Under the pieces are notes generated by a model. It did not search any database. It was not told the origin of the DNA and was given only the letters and a program-made list of their open reading frames with translations. This document shows, piece by piece, positions 34,413 to 43,609 of a DNA stretch of 64,000 nt. The stretch comes from Methanobrevibacter_A acididurans (GTDB taxonomy: Archaea > Methanobacteriota > Methanobacteria > Methanobacteriales > Methanobacteriaceae), in NCBI RefSeq assembly GCF_046197875.1, contig NZ_CP166991.1, positions 496,001 to 560,000 of the forward strand, in the 5' to 3' direction. The number at the start of each line of letters is the position of its first letter. Position 1 is the stretch's first letter. The translations under genes and the position numbers were made by a program.

Positions 34413-36509
34413 TTAAATATTGATTCCAGCATAATTCAATAAAGCATTCATCATATTAAAAGACTTGTTAACAGTTCCACTTGCGATAGTTCCATGAGAA
34501 GTTAAAACTTCACAAGTTACTGCAGGAATACTATTAAGATTACAAACATCTTCAACAGCACCTTCATATTCACTACCGGCATAACTGTAAATGATTTTAG
34601 AAACACTACATTTACTAGCAATATAAGAAGCTATAGTTGCACTTTCACTAGTTGGTTTATAAGTACCAAAAACAGTATTTGCACCAGGATTTCCTCCAGG
34701 TTGAGTGCAATGGAAATCTCCAAAAATATTAGTACCTAAACTTTTAGCAATTTTAATAAGGTTATTACTTACAGTTCCATCTACGTTAGCTACACTATTT
34801 AAATTAACACCATTAAAATATCGAGTACTGGTAGCTGCACTAGCTGGACATAAATCACAAACTACATATATTGTACCATTAATTTTACTTTGATCTAGAT
34901 TAGCAAGAATATTAATAAGTTTAAAAGTAGCAGCAATAGATGATAATTCATTTCCATGAACACCTGCATTAATAAACACTGTTTTTCCATTTCCATTTCC
35001 AAAAGTAAGTAAAACAGTACCATTTTTACTTGCATCTAATACTTGAGTAGTTAAACTAGTAGATTCAATATTATTCATTAAAACACTATTTTTAGTTAAA
35101 TCCCCACCAGTTCCCCAAAGAAGAGTAGTTAAAGTATATGAACCAGAGCTTGTTTTTATAACCTCTGTAACTCCTCCTTTTTTCATAATATTTGTATTCA
35201 CAGCAATACTTGAAGGAAGAACATTATTTTGATTATAATAACTTAATGTTTCAGCAAATATATTTACATAATTTTCATAGGAAATTTTTCCAATACCATT
35301 ACTAGAATCATAATTTGCTGCACGATTATTTTTAATAATATAACTTTCTATTCGTGATGCCATAGAAACAATATCATCTTTTGATAAAGTTACAGTTAAA
35401 CTTTCAATATTACAATTTTTCGCATTTGAAACATTTGTAATTTCAATATCCTCTTTAGATCCATTATTTATTTCAATTATTGCTTTTGTCATTAAATCTA
35501 AAAATTGTGCAATACTAAAATTTTTATTATTTAAATTTATAGTTGAAGGTAAAGTACCATTAACGACAATATAATTTTTTAAAAATGAAGCTGTAGTTAA
35601 TATGCTATTAAGGCTAACATAATTACCATTAGTAGTTTCATTAAGACTATAAACTATCATTGAATTAATTATACTATCTGCTGCAGGGTAACTATATTTG
35701 GTATTGTTAAATCCATAAAATGAACTTTCAGTAGTATAATCTCCAGGATAAAGGTTAATCTGTAAACTATATTCTCCATAAATATCTGTTGTAGCCCAAT
35801 AAACTTTACTCTGATTATCTGAAAGTCTAGTTAAATTAAGACTAATATGCATACCTATAAGTGGGTTTCCATCACTATCTTTTAAAGTACCTGTGAAATT
35901 CAAACCTTCTCCATAAGTTTCATAAAAATCATTTGCATTTAAATAATTACCTGATAAAACTTTAATAATATTATTAATAGTAATATTTTGATAAGAACTT
36001 GTTACATAATAAAGTCCGGGCCCTAAGTTAATACTTAAACTTGCTTCGCCACTATCATTGGTTAAACAAGTATATGTAATATTTTTCCCATAACTATTTG
36101 CTAAATTAATTGATATGTTCTGATTATTTAATACATTACCATCATTATCAGTTAATTTAGTTATGAATGAGTCATTATAACCATAATATTTAGTGAGATT
36201 GTCTGCTGTTAAAATTGCATTTGAATTATCACTTAAAATATTATTAACTTGATTATTTCCTAAATTATTTGTATTAGTATTATTGTATTTTTCATTTGAA
36301 ATAGATTGAATACTATCTTTGTTATTATCTGAAATTCCTAATATTGTAGTATTAACATCTTCAACTATTCCAATATTATCATTGTTACTCATATCTTCTT
36401 TTGGAAAATCTGAAAGATTTTCATTTGCAGAGATACAAGATAAGCTACTAACAATGATAAAACTAAAAATTAAAAAAGATATCATAAGTTTTAAACTATT
36501 TTTTTTCAT
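34413..36509 (-). CDS. Secreted pseudomurein-binding protein with C-terminal M14-like zinc hydrolase domain
   Basis: The 698-residue product has a signal peptide (1 to about 28, ending CISA) and an Asn-rich linker. Two Ig-like domains follow (about 100-185 and 190-285), then two pseudomurein-binding repeats (about 302-351 and 379-439). The C-terminal domain (about 455-698) has HGNE at 518-521, a His at 600 (GDFHCTQPGG) and a Glu at 667 (TCEVLTSHG). This is the HxxE...H...E layout of M14 carboxypeptidases and aspartoacylase-like enzymes. The substrate-binding Asn-Arg pair is NS here (S572). It probably acts on cell-wall peptides; this is inference. AGAGGTG precedes the ATG. Confidence 0.75.
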   Translation of the reverse strand: MKKNSLKLMISFLIFSFIIVSSLSCISANENLSDFPKEDMSNNDNIGIVEDVNTTILGISDNNKDSIQSISNEKYNNTNTNNLGNNQVNNILSDNSNAILTADNLTKYYGYNDSFITKLTDNDGNVLNNQNISINLANSYGKNITYTCLTNDSGEASLSINLGPGLYYVTSSYQNITINNIIKVLSGNYLNANDFYETYGEGLNFTGTLKDSDGNPLIGMHISLNLTRLSDNQSKVYWATTDIYGEYSLQINLYPGDYTTESSFYGFNNTKYSYPAADSIINSMIVYSLNETTNGNYVSLNSILTTASFLKNYIVVNGTLPSTINLNNKNFSIAQFLDLMTKAIIEINNGSKEDIEITNVSNAKNCNIESLTVTLSKDDIVSMASRIESYIIKNNRAANYDSSNGIGKISYENYVNIFAETLSYYNQNNVLPSSIAVNTNIMKKGGVTEVIKTSSGSYTLTTLLWGTGGDLTKNSVLMNNIESTSLTTQVLDASKNGTVLLTFGNGNGKTVFINAGVHGNELSSIAATFKLINILANLDQSKINGTIYVVCDLCPASAATSTRYFNGVNLNSVANVDGTVSNNLIKIAKSLGTNIFGDFHCTQPGGNPGANTVFGTYKPTSESATIASYIASKCSVSKIIYSYAGSEYEGAVEDVCNLNSIPAVTCEVLTSHGTIASGTVNKSFNMMNALLNYAGINI

Positions 36510-36659
36510 TATACACCTCTATTTTTTTTTAAAAAATTCACTTAATTAATTTTTTTATTCTATTAACTATATAAAATTCGGAGTTTTAAAAAAGTTTGAT
36601 ATATTACTTTTAAATAAAATTTTAAAATTAAAAAAAAATTAAAAAAGGAGAAAAAAAAT

Positions 36660-39050
36660 TTAAAAGTTTGGATTACTATCTAAACTTACATTAAATCCAT
36701 TATACATTAAAAATCCAATTTGGAAATTATAAGAGATTTGTGTACTACTACGTGTAATAGTATTATGTAATACAACAACTTCACCAGTAATAGCTGGAAT
36801 TCCTGCTATATTAACATTATCTTGTAATGCAGTTGGATAAACTTCTCCAGCATAAGTTACAATTTGAGTATCATATCCAGAAATCTTTGAAATATAATCA
36901 GCCATTACAGCACTTTCATTATTAGGACTGTAAGCACCCATAATGACATTATTTCCAGGTAATCCTCCTGGTTTAGTAGTGTGCATATCGGCAAAAGCAT
37001 CAATATTTAAATTAAGTGCTAATTTAACTAAGTTATTAGCAACAGATCCTGAAATTGTAGCTTGTCTGTTTGGATCTACACCATTATATTCACGTACTCC
37101 TAATTGAGCAGTATATGGTATTAAATCACAAATCATATAAATAGTACCATTGATTTCTTTCATATTAGATAAATATTCAGCTATTTGATAAGCTGCAGCT
37201 TGTGAAGATAATTCATTTCCATGAATTCCGGCATTGATAAATACTGTACGGCCATTTCCATTACCGAATTTCACAAGAACTGTTCCTTGTTTTTCAGCAT
37301 TAATTATTTCATCAACAATACCTCCACGAGAAGTAGTACTAGTTATGTAATTATATAATACACTATTTTTAGTAATATCTCCACCAGTTCCCCAATTAAG
37401 AATACTTAAACTGTAACCTTTACTTACAACAATATTAGTAGTTATACTATTTCCACCATAACTTGCAGTAGCTATATAATTTCCACTAGCTAAATTAATA
37501 GGTAAAAATGCAATTCCATTAACATCTGTAGTTGACCAGTAAGTTTTATTAAGATTACTATTAGCAACTCTAAGATTAATTGCAATATGTTGGCCAATAA
37601 CAGTTATATTTGGAGTTGCAAGAGTAACAGTATAATTTGCAGCTTCACCAAAGTTAATATTTAAATCTTCAGCAGTTAAACCAACTTTAAGAACTTTCAT
37701 ACTATTATTAGTATTACTACCAATATAACCAGATTTATCATTGTCATAATATGCTCCAGCAGTATATAATCCAGGTGCAAGGTTTATTTGAAGTTGTGCA
37801 TATCCGTCATTGTCAGTTGTAGCCCAATAAATTTTACTTGCATTATCACTTAATCTTGTTAAGTTTAAACCTATATGTTGTCCAATAATTGGATTACCTA
37901 AAATATCAGTTAATTTTACTGTAAAATTTTTCCCTTCACCAAAATATTCTTCAAAATCATCACCGAAAAGTAAAGTATTTTTAGGAATTTCTGTAACATT
38001 TAAAAGGAAATAAACAGTTTGATCATCAATTTTTGCAGTAATATTAATTATTCCAATTTCATTACTTAAAAAAATTGTAGTTAAAGAACCATTATTTAAA
38101 TATCCTTCTTTAACACTATAATTCCCATTATCGGTATTAAATTTAACATAATCAGAAGGTAATTCAAGGCCTAAATAAAATGTTTTATTAGTTTTAGTAT
38201 CAATATAAGAATTTAAATTAACTACAATAGGAGTAGTTGTATTAACCATCACATTATCATAAGAGTTCATTGTTGCAATTACGAAGAAATCAGTGTTTAC
38301 ATTACTTAAAGTATTTATTTCGGGTAAATTTTTACCCCACCAATTAAAATTAACATTAGATTTATCAGTATTTGTTACATAAATCACTTTATTAGTTAAT
38401 GAGTTTCCTTTAATTATATTATAATTAATGGTTGCAGTTCCAGCATAAATACCACTACCTGTGTTAGCAGTATTATTAATTAGTTGACTGGTTATTATAT
38501 TTACATCTCCAGTAGTGTAAACCGCTCCTCCATTATTAGCACTATTATTAATTAAATTACTTCCACTAATTTGAATGTTTCCACCATTCAATGCATATAC
38601 TGCACCTCCATTTAGGGTGGTCTTTCCATTAACTAAATTTAAATTGTTTAATGTTAATGTTCCAGTACCAGCATAATTAATTATTCTAGCACTATTACAT
38701 CCATCAATGGTGAAATTATTACCATTTATTTTATAATTCTCATTTGAAATGGTGATTCCATTAATATAGGCGGAATCAGTGGCAATATTATATTTATAAT
38801 TTTTATCTAAAGTTATAGAATTGTTGTTTGAATTAATAAGATTTTGTAAATCAGAAAAAGATCCTGAATTAGAATCTGAAATTACATTTTCTGTAGAACT
38901 TATTTGATTTTCATCAGCAACACTAATAGTTTCTAAATTTGAAACATTATCATTACTTAAAAGATTATTATTTGCATCAGAAACAATATTATTAGTGTCT
39001 GCAGCGGAAACAACACCTAAACTACAAATAATTAATATAAAAATGCTCAC
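36660..39050 (-). CDS. Secreted adhesin-like protein with Ig-like domains and M14-like zinc hydrolase domain
   Basis: The 796-residue product (counted from GTG at 39050) has a hydrophobic signal ending VVSA and a parallel beta-helix/adhesin region (about 60-245, with GGAVYALNGGNI and GGAVYTTGDV). Three Ig-like domains follow (about 255-545), then the hydrolase domain: HGNE at 610-613, NR at 661-662, His 690 (ADMHTTKPGG), Glu 757 (TGEVVVLHN). All M14 key residues are kept, unlike its neighbour at 34.4-36.5 kb. The frame stays open upstream; a start at 39077 (ATT), 7 bases after GAGGTG, would add the basic n-region IIKLNK. No pseudomurein-binding repeats are visible. Confidence 0.75.
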   Translation of the reverse strand: MSIFILIICSLGVVSAADTNNIVSDANNNLLSNDNVSNLETISVADENQISSTENVISDSNSGSFSDLQNLINSNNNSITLDKNYKYNIATDSAYINGITISNENYKINGNNFTIDGCNSARIINYAGTGTLTLNNLNLVNGKTTLNGGAVYALNGGNIQISGSNLINNSANNGGAVYTTGDVNIITSQLINNTANTGSGIYAGTATINYNIIKGNSLTNKVIYVTNTDKSNVNFNWWGKNLPEINTLSNVNTDFFVIATMNSYDNVMVNTTTPIVVNLNSYIDTKTNKTFYLGLELPSDYVKFNTDNGNYSVKEGYLNNGSLTTIFLSNEIGIINITAKIDDQTVYFLLNVTEIPKNTLLFGDDFEEYFGEGKNFTVKLTDILGNPIIGQHIGLNLTRLSDNASKIYWATTDNDGYAQLQINLAPGLYTAGAYYDNDKSGYIGSNTNNSMKVLKVGLTAEDLNINFGEAANYTVTLATPNITVIGQHIAINLRVANSNLNKTYWSTTDVNGIAFLPINLASGNYIATASYGGNSITTNIVVSKGYSLSILNWGTGGDITKNSVLYNYITSTTSRGGIVDEIINAEKQGTVLVKFGNGNGRTVFINAGIHGNELSSQAAAYQIAEYLSNMKEINGTIYMICDLIPYTAQLGVREYNGVDPNRQATISGSVANNLVKLALNLNIDAFADMHTTKPGGLPGNNVIMGAYSPNNESAVMADYISKISGYDTQIVTYAGEVYPTALQDNVNIAGIPAITGEVVVLHNTITRSSTQISYNFQIGFLMYNGFNVSLDSNPNF

Positions 39051-39202
39051 TATTACTATTTTATTTAATTTAATAATTTTTATTCACCTCGAAAAAATTT
39101 TTTAATTAAATTTTATAATAGTATAATTAATTTTGTTGGATTTTATTTATTAATTTAATTGTTTATAAAAAAAATAGTAAAAAATAGTAAAATTTAAAAT
39201 TA

Positions 39203-40024
39203 TCATATCTCTTTTTTCCACCAAATAAGAACCCAATCTCCTTTATTATTTGGGTTTTCCCATTTACCTTCGCTGTTTTGTATTAAATTCTTTTTAAAAT
39301 GATTATTTAACTTTTCACGCTCTTTATCAGAAACTGTACCTATTCTCCAATTGAAACGTTCAATTGCTTCATTTATACTATCATAACCTTTAACACTTTC
39401 ACATTCAAGATTAATAACATTAGGATGAATTCCCATACTATTTAACAAGTTAAATATAATTATATATTCATCAAATTTTCTAGGTACTTTCTTACCAATT
39501 GCTTCAAGAGCTTTATTTTCTTCTTTACGGTTATTAGGTCCATAAAAACTAATATAAACATATTTTCGAGCAATATCATTTAAATTACTCAAAACTTCTT
39601 TCATATTATAAGCACTGTTAATAGAACGAGAAGCCACAATAACATCATATTGTCCAATATTATCTTTATTTAAAGTTAAAATATCTTGTCGTAAAGTAAT
39701 AATATTACTTAAACCCTCATCAATCATTTTTGCCTGAATCAAATCTAACATTTTATCTGATTTATCAACCGCCAAAAGATGACCAGACTTTTTAGCTAAA
39801 GGTATAGTAATAGTACCTTCACCACAACCTAAATCCATAACACTATCACTAGGTGAAACTTTCACATGATTAAGTAATTTAATTGGGTAATCATCCTTTT
39901 CAATCCACTTACCAAACTTATCAGCTATTTCATTCCAATCTTTCTTTTCACGCTTTTTTTCACCAAGTTCTTTTCTCCAAATATAATCCCAGTCAATATC
40001 TTCAATATTTTCTTCACTTTTCAT
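39203..40024 (-). CDS. Class I SAM-dependent methyltransferase, paralogue 1 of 3
   Basis: The 273-residue product has motif I VMDLGCGEGTITIPLAKK (about residue 68) and post-motifs DVIVASRSINSAYNM and YVYISFYGPNN. The unusual N-terminal DIDWDYIWRKELGEKK and C-terminal WVLIWWKKE ends are shared with the next two genes. No membrane segment is seen. It is last in a same-strand trio. The substrate is unknown. Confidence 0.8.
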   Translation of the reverse strand: MKSEENIEDIDWDYIWRKELGEKKREKKDWNEIADKFGKWIEKDDYPIKLLNHVKVSPSDSVMDLGCGEGTITIPLAKKSGHLLAVDKSDKMLDLIQAKMIDEGLSNIITLRQDILTLNKDNIGQYDVIVASRSINSAYNMKEVLSNLNDIARKYVYISFYGPNNRKEENKALEAIGKKVPRKFDEYIIIFNLLNSMGIHPNVINLECESVKGYDSINEAIERFNWRIGTVSDKEREKLNNHFKKNLIQNSEGKWENPNNKGDWVLIWWKKEI

Positions 40025-40052
40025 TTTAAATAATCCCTTTTTTTCAAAATAT

Positions 40053-40901
40053 TTATATTTCCATTTGATCTTCTTTTTTCCACCAAATCAACACCCAATC
40101 GGGTTTATCCAATGGATTAAAAAGTTTTTTAGTTTTACTATCTACTTGTAATGTTTTACTTAAAAATTCATGTAATTGACCTTTTTCCTTATCGCTATAA
40201 TTGTCTAGTTTCCATTTACCATTAACCATAGCTTCATCAATATCATCATATGTTCTAACTGGACCCACATCTAAATTTATAACATTTGCATAAATTCCTA
40301 TTTGTTCTAATAAATTTAATAATAAAACATATGATGGATGGTCAGTGTAATTTTTATCAATAAAATTATAAAATTCCTTTTCCATTCTCCAATTATTAGG
40401 TCCAAAAAAAGTTATAAACACATATTTATTAGCTATTTCATTTAAATTAATTAATAAATCTTCCATTTCTGGAAATGAATTGATACTTCTTGAAGCAAGA
40501 ACAATATCTTTATGACCAATACTATCTAAATTAATATCTGAAATATCCATTTCTATAGTTTCAATATTATTAATGCTTTTTTCTCGGATTCTTTTGTCAA
40601 ATAATTCAATCATTTTTTTAGAAGAGTCTACTGCGGTAATATTTTTAACTTTTTCGCTTAAGGGAATACTTACAGAGCCTTCACCAGCACCAATATCTAA
40701 TAATGAATCAGATTTATCTAAAATTAAATTATTAATTAATTTATCTGTATAATCATCTTTAGCATTTAATTTTTCATATGGCTCTGCAGCTTTATCCCAA
40801 TTTTTATTAACACCTAAATTGCCTTTTTCTTTTAATCCTTCTTTCCAAAAATAATTCCAATCTATATCATTAATATCCTCTATTTTAATTTTAAATAACA
40901 T
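40053..40901 (-). CDS. Class I SAM-dependent methyltransferase, paralogue 2 of 3
   Basis: The 282-residue product has motif I LLDIGAGEGSVSIPLSEK, DIVLASRSINSFPEMEDLL and ITFFGPNNWRMEKEF, and ends with the family motif WVLIWWKKEDQMEI. The N-terminal DIDWNYFWKEGLKEKG matches its neighbours. GAGGAAA precedes the ATG. Spacing to the flanking paralogues is under 30 bases, so the three are likely one operon. Confidence 0.8.
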   Translation of the reverse strand: MLFKIKIEDINDIDWNYFWKEGLKEKGNLGVNKNWDKAAEPYEKLNAKDDYTDKLINNLILDKSDSLLDIGAGEGSVSIPLSEKVKNITAVDSSKKMIELFDKRIREKSINNIETIEMDISDINLDSIGHKDIVLASRSINSFPEMEDLLINLNEIANKYVFITFFGPNNWRMEKEFYNFIDKNYTDHPSYVLLLNLLEQIGIYANVINLDVGPVRTYDDIDEAMVNGKWKLDNYSDKEKGQLHEFLSKTLQVDSKTKKLFNPLDKPDWVLIWWKKEDQMEI

Positions 40902-40927
40902 TATAATTTCCTCTTAATTAATTATTT

Positions 40928-41752
40928 TTATTTTTCCCACCAAATCAACACCCAATCTGCTTTATCATTTGGATTAAAATATTGGCCTGTTTTTGGATTT
41001 TTAACCATAATTTTATTAATATATTCATAAAATATTTTTAATTCTTTGTCAGTTAATAATTCTCTTCTCCATTTACCCGATTCACAGGCTTCCTCAATAC
41101 TAGAATACTCTCTAGATTTTCCAATATTTAAGTTTAAAACATTAGGGTAAATATTTTTACTTATAAGAATATTAAAAAAATAATCATGTGAAGGAAAATC
41201 ATTAAAAGGTTTTCCAATTTTTTCATAAAAATCCTTTTCTAACTTCCAATTATTTGGTCCAAATAAGGTAACATAAACCCTTTTATTAGCAATTTTATCA
41301 ATATTATCTAAAACATTTCCAATATCAACGATACTGTTTAAACATCTAGAAGCAATAACAATATCAAATTTGCCTAATTTTTCAACATTTAAATTATTCA
41401 AATCCATTTCAATTGTTTTAACATTATTAATATTCATTTTTTCGCATTTATCATTTAATATTTCAAGCATTTTTTTAGAAGAATCTATTCCTGTTACAGT
41501 TTTAACTTTTTTTGCAATAGGTAATGTAATACTTCCTTCACCACAACCTAAATCAAGAACACTGTCCTCCTTATTCAAATCCAATTCTTGGATAAAACGA
41601 GTATGATAATCATCTCGTTTTGCAGATTTACCAAAATGGGGTGCAGCTTTATCCCAATCTTTATTACGATCAATTTTTTGTTTTAATTTTTCACTCCAAA
41701 AATATATCCAATCAATATCTTCAGGAGTTTTAATACAATCATCTTTTTTCAT
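40928..41752 (-). CDS. Class I SAM-dependent methyltransferase, paralogue 3 of 3
   Basis: The 274-residue product has motif I VLDLGCGEGSITLPIAKK, DIVIASRCLNSIVDIGNVL and VTLFGPNNWKLEKDFYEK, and ends WVLIWWEK. It is the first gene of the trio and has GTGATGATT before its ATG. It is transcribed away from gltX. The conserved CLNS/SINS and FGPNN segments across all three probably shape the substrate pocket. Confidence 0.8.
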   Translation of the reverse strand: MKKDDCIKTPEDIDWIYFWSEKLKQKIDRNKDWDKAAPHFGKSAKRDDYHTRFIQELDLNKEDSVLDLGCGEGSITLPIAKKVKTVTGIDSSKKMLEILNDKCEKMNINNVKTIEMDLNNLNVEKLGKFDIVIASRCLNSIVDIGNVLDNIDKIANKRVYVTLFGPNNWKLEKDFYEKIGKPFNDFPSHDYFFNILISKNIYPNVLNLNIGKSREYSSIEEACESGKWRRELLTDKELKIFYEYINKIMVKNPKTGQYFNPNDKADWVLIWWEK

Positions 41753-41907
41753 AAAAAATCATCACATTTTTTTAAAATGAATTATTATTGTAATATATTT
41801 ATAATGTTATTAACATATGTATATTTAATGAAATTAATTAAAGACTAATTTTTTATATAATCTTATTTTTATTAATTTTTGAAAAAATTTTTATTTTGTT
41901 GATATTT

Positions 41908-43572
41908 ATGGATAAACTAGAGGAAATAATTTATAAACATGCATTGTTGAATGCTATAAAACATAAAGGAAGCGCAAATCCAAAAGCTGTAATGGGTTCT
42001 ATAATGAGTAAAGAAGCAGAACTTCGTAGTCGTGCTAGTGAAATAGGTCCTTTAAGTGGTAAAATTGTTGCTAAAGTAAATGCTTTATCTAAAGAAGAGC
42101 AAAAAAGTGAAATGGAAAAGTATGATGTACATGTTGAAACCAAAAAACATAGTAAAAAAGTTAAGGGTTTAGGTGAATTACCTGGCTCTCATAAAAATGT
42201 TGTTATGCGTTTTGCACCTAATCCAAGTGGACCATTACATATTGGGCATGCACGTGCAGCAATTCCTAATAGTGAATTTGTTAAAAAATATAATGGTAAA
42301 TTAATATTACGTATTGAAGATACTGATCCAAAAAGAGTTTTTGAACCAGCATATCAAATGATTCAAGAAGATCTTGAATGGTTAGGTGTTAAACCTGATG
42401 AAATTTACTATCAATCTGATAGATTTGAAATTTACTACAAATATGCTGAAGAATTAATTGAAAAAGGTAAAGCATATATGTGTACTTGTGATAGTAAAGA
42501 TTTTAAGGAATTAAAAGATAATTGCAAACCATGTCCCCATAGAGATAATACAATAGAAGAAAATCTTAAACTCTGGAAAGAATTCCCTGAAATGGAAGAA
42601 GGTCAAGCTGTCCTACGTGTTAAAACAGATATTAAACATAAAAATCCTGCAATAAGAGATTGGGTTGCAATGAGAATAGTTAATCAAGAACACCCTAAAC
42701 TTGGAAATAAATATAAAATTTATCCTATGATGAATTTTTCTGTAGCAGTAGATGATCATTTAATGGGAATGACTCATGTATTAAGAGGTAAAGATCACCT
42801 TGCAAATAGTGAAAAACAAAAGTACTTATACAATCATATGGGATGGGAAGTACCTGAATTTATTCATTATGGTCGTTTAAAAATGACTGATATTGCATTA
42901 TCCACTAGTAAAGCTAAAGCAGGTATTGAATCTGGAGAATACTGGGGATGGGATGATCCTAGACTTGGTACTCTTCGTGCTTTAGCTAGACGTGGAATTC
43001 AACCCGAAGCTATTATTGAATTAATGAAAGAAATTGGAATTAAAATGAATGATTCATCTGTTAGTTGGAAGAAAATTTATGGATTAAATCGCCATATAAT
43101 CGAGGACAAAGTTAATAGATATTTCTTTGTACCAGATCCAATGAAAGTATCTATACCTTTAAAAGATAATATGATTATTAAACGTCCATTACACCCAGAT
43201 TATCTTGAAAGAGGGGAACGTGAACTATTATTCGATGGTGAAGCATACATTCCTAAAAAAGATTTTAAAGATGGTCTTGTACGTTTAATGGATGCAGTTA
43301 ATTTAGATTTAAAAGATGAAAATGCAAGTTATCATAGTTCATCCTTTGAAGATGCAAGAGAACATCATGCAAGTATTATTCAATGGGTTCCATTAAAAGA
43401 TAATGTTAAAGTAAAAATTGTAATGCCTGATGCTAGTACTGTTACAGGGTTAGCAGAATCAGATATAAAAGAATTAAAAGTAGGGACAATCTTACAATTT
43501 GAAAGATTTGGTTTTGTAAAATTAGATTCAAAAAATGATAATGAAATTACTTTTTATTACGCCCATAAATAA
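41908..43572 (+). CDS. gltX: Glutamyl-tRNA synthetase (archaeal class)
   Basis: The 554-residue product has the HIGH region FAPNPSGPLHIGHARAAIPN (about residue 103) and the KMSKS-equivalent LSTSKAKAGIESGEYWGWDD, which is normal for archaeal GluRS. A beta-barrel anticodon-binding domain of GlnRS type follows. It also charges tRNA-Gln with Glu in methanogens for later amidation by GatDE. The ATG at 41908 gives the family N-terminus; an upstream TTG is less likely. It ends convergently with the next gene. Confidence 0.95.
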   Translation: MDKLEEIIYKHALLNAIKHKGSANPKAVMGSIMSKEAELRSRASEIGPLSGKIVAKVNALSKEEQKSEMEKYDVHVETKKHSKKVKGLGELPGSHKNVVMRFAPNPSGPLHIGHARAAIPNSEFVKKYNGKLILRIEDTDPKRVFEPAYQMIQEDLEWLGVKPDEIYYQSDRFEIYYKYAEELIEKGKAYMCTCDSKDFKELKDNCKPCPHRDNTIEENLKLWKEFPEMEEGQAVLRVKTDIKHKNPAIRDWVAMRIVNQEHPKLGNKYKIYPMMNFSVAVDDHLMGMTHVLRGKDHLANSEKQKYLYNHMGWEVPEFIHYGRLKMTDIALSTSKAKAGIESGEYWGWDDPRLGTLRALARRGIQPEAIIELMKEIGIKMNDSSVSWKKIYGLNRHIIEDKVNRYFFVPDPMKVSIPLKDNMIIKRPLHPDYLERGERELLFDGEAYIPKKDFKDGLVRLMDAVNLDLKDENASYHSSSFEDAREHHASIIQWVPLKDNVKVKIVMPDASTVTGLAESDIKELKVGTILQFERFGFVKLDSKNDNEITFYYAHK

Positions 43573-43609
43573 TGGTTTAAATAAAAAGTTTTTTTAATTT
43601 ACTATTTTT

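Noticed and set aside
42895..42925. Absence of a literal KMSKS motif in gltX
   Set aside because: The LSTSK variant at the expected distance is the usual form in archaeal glutamyl-tRNA synthetases.
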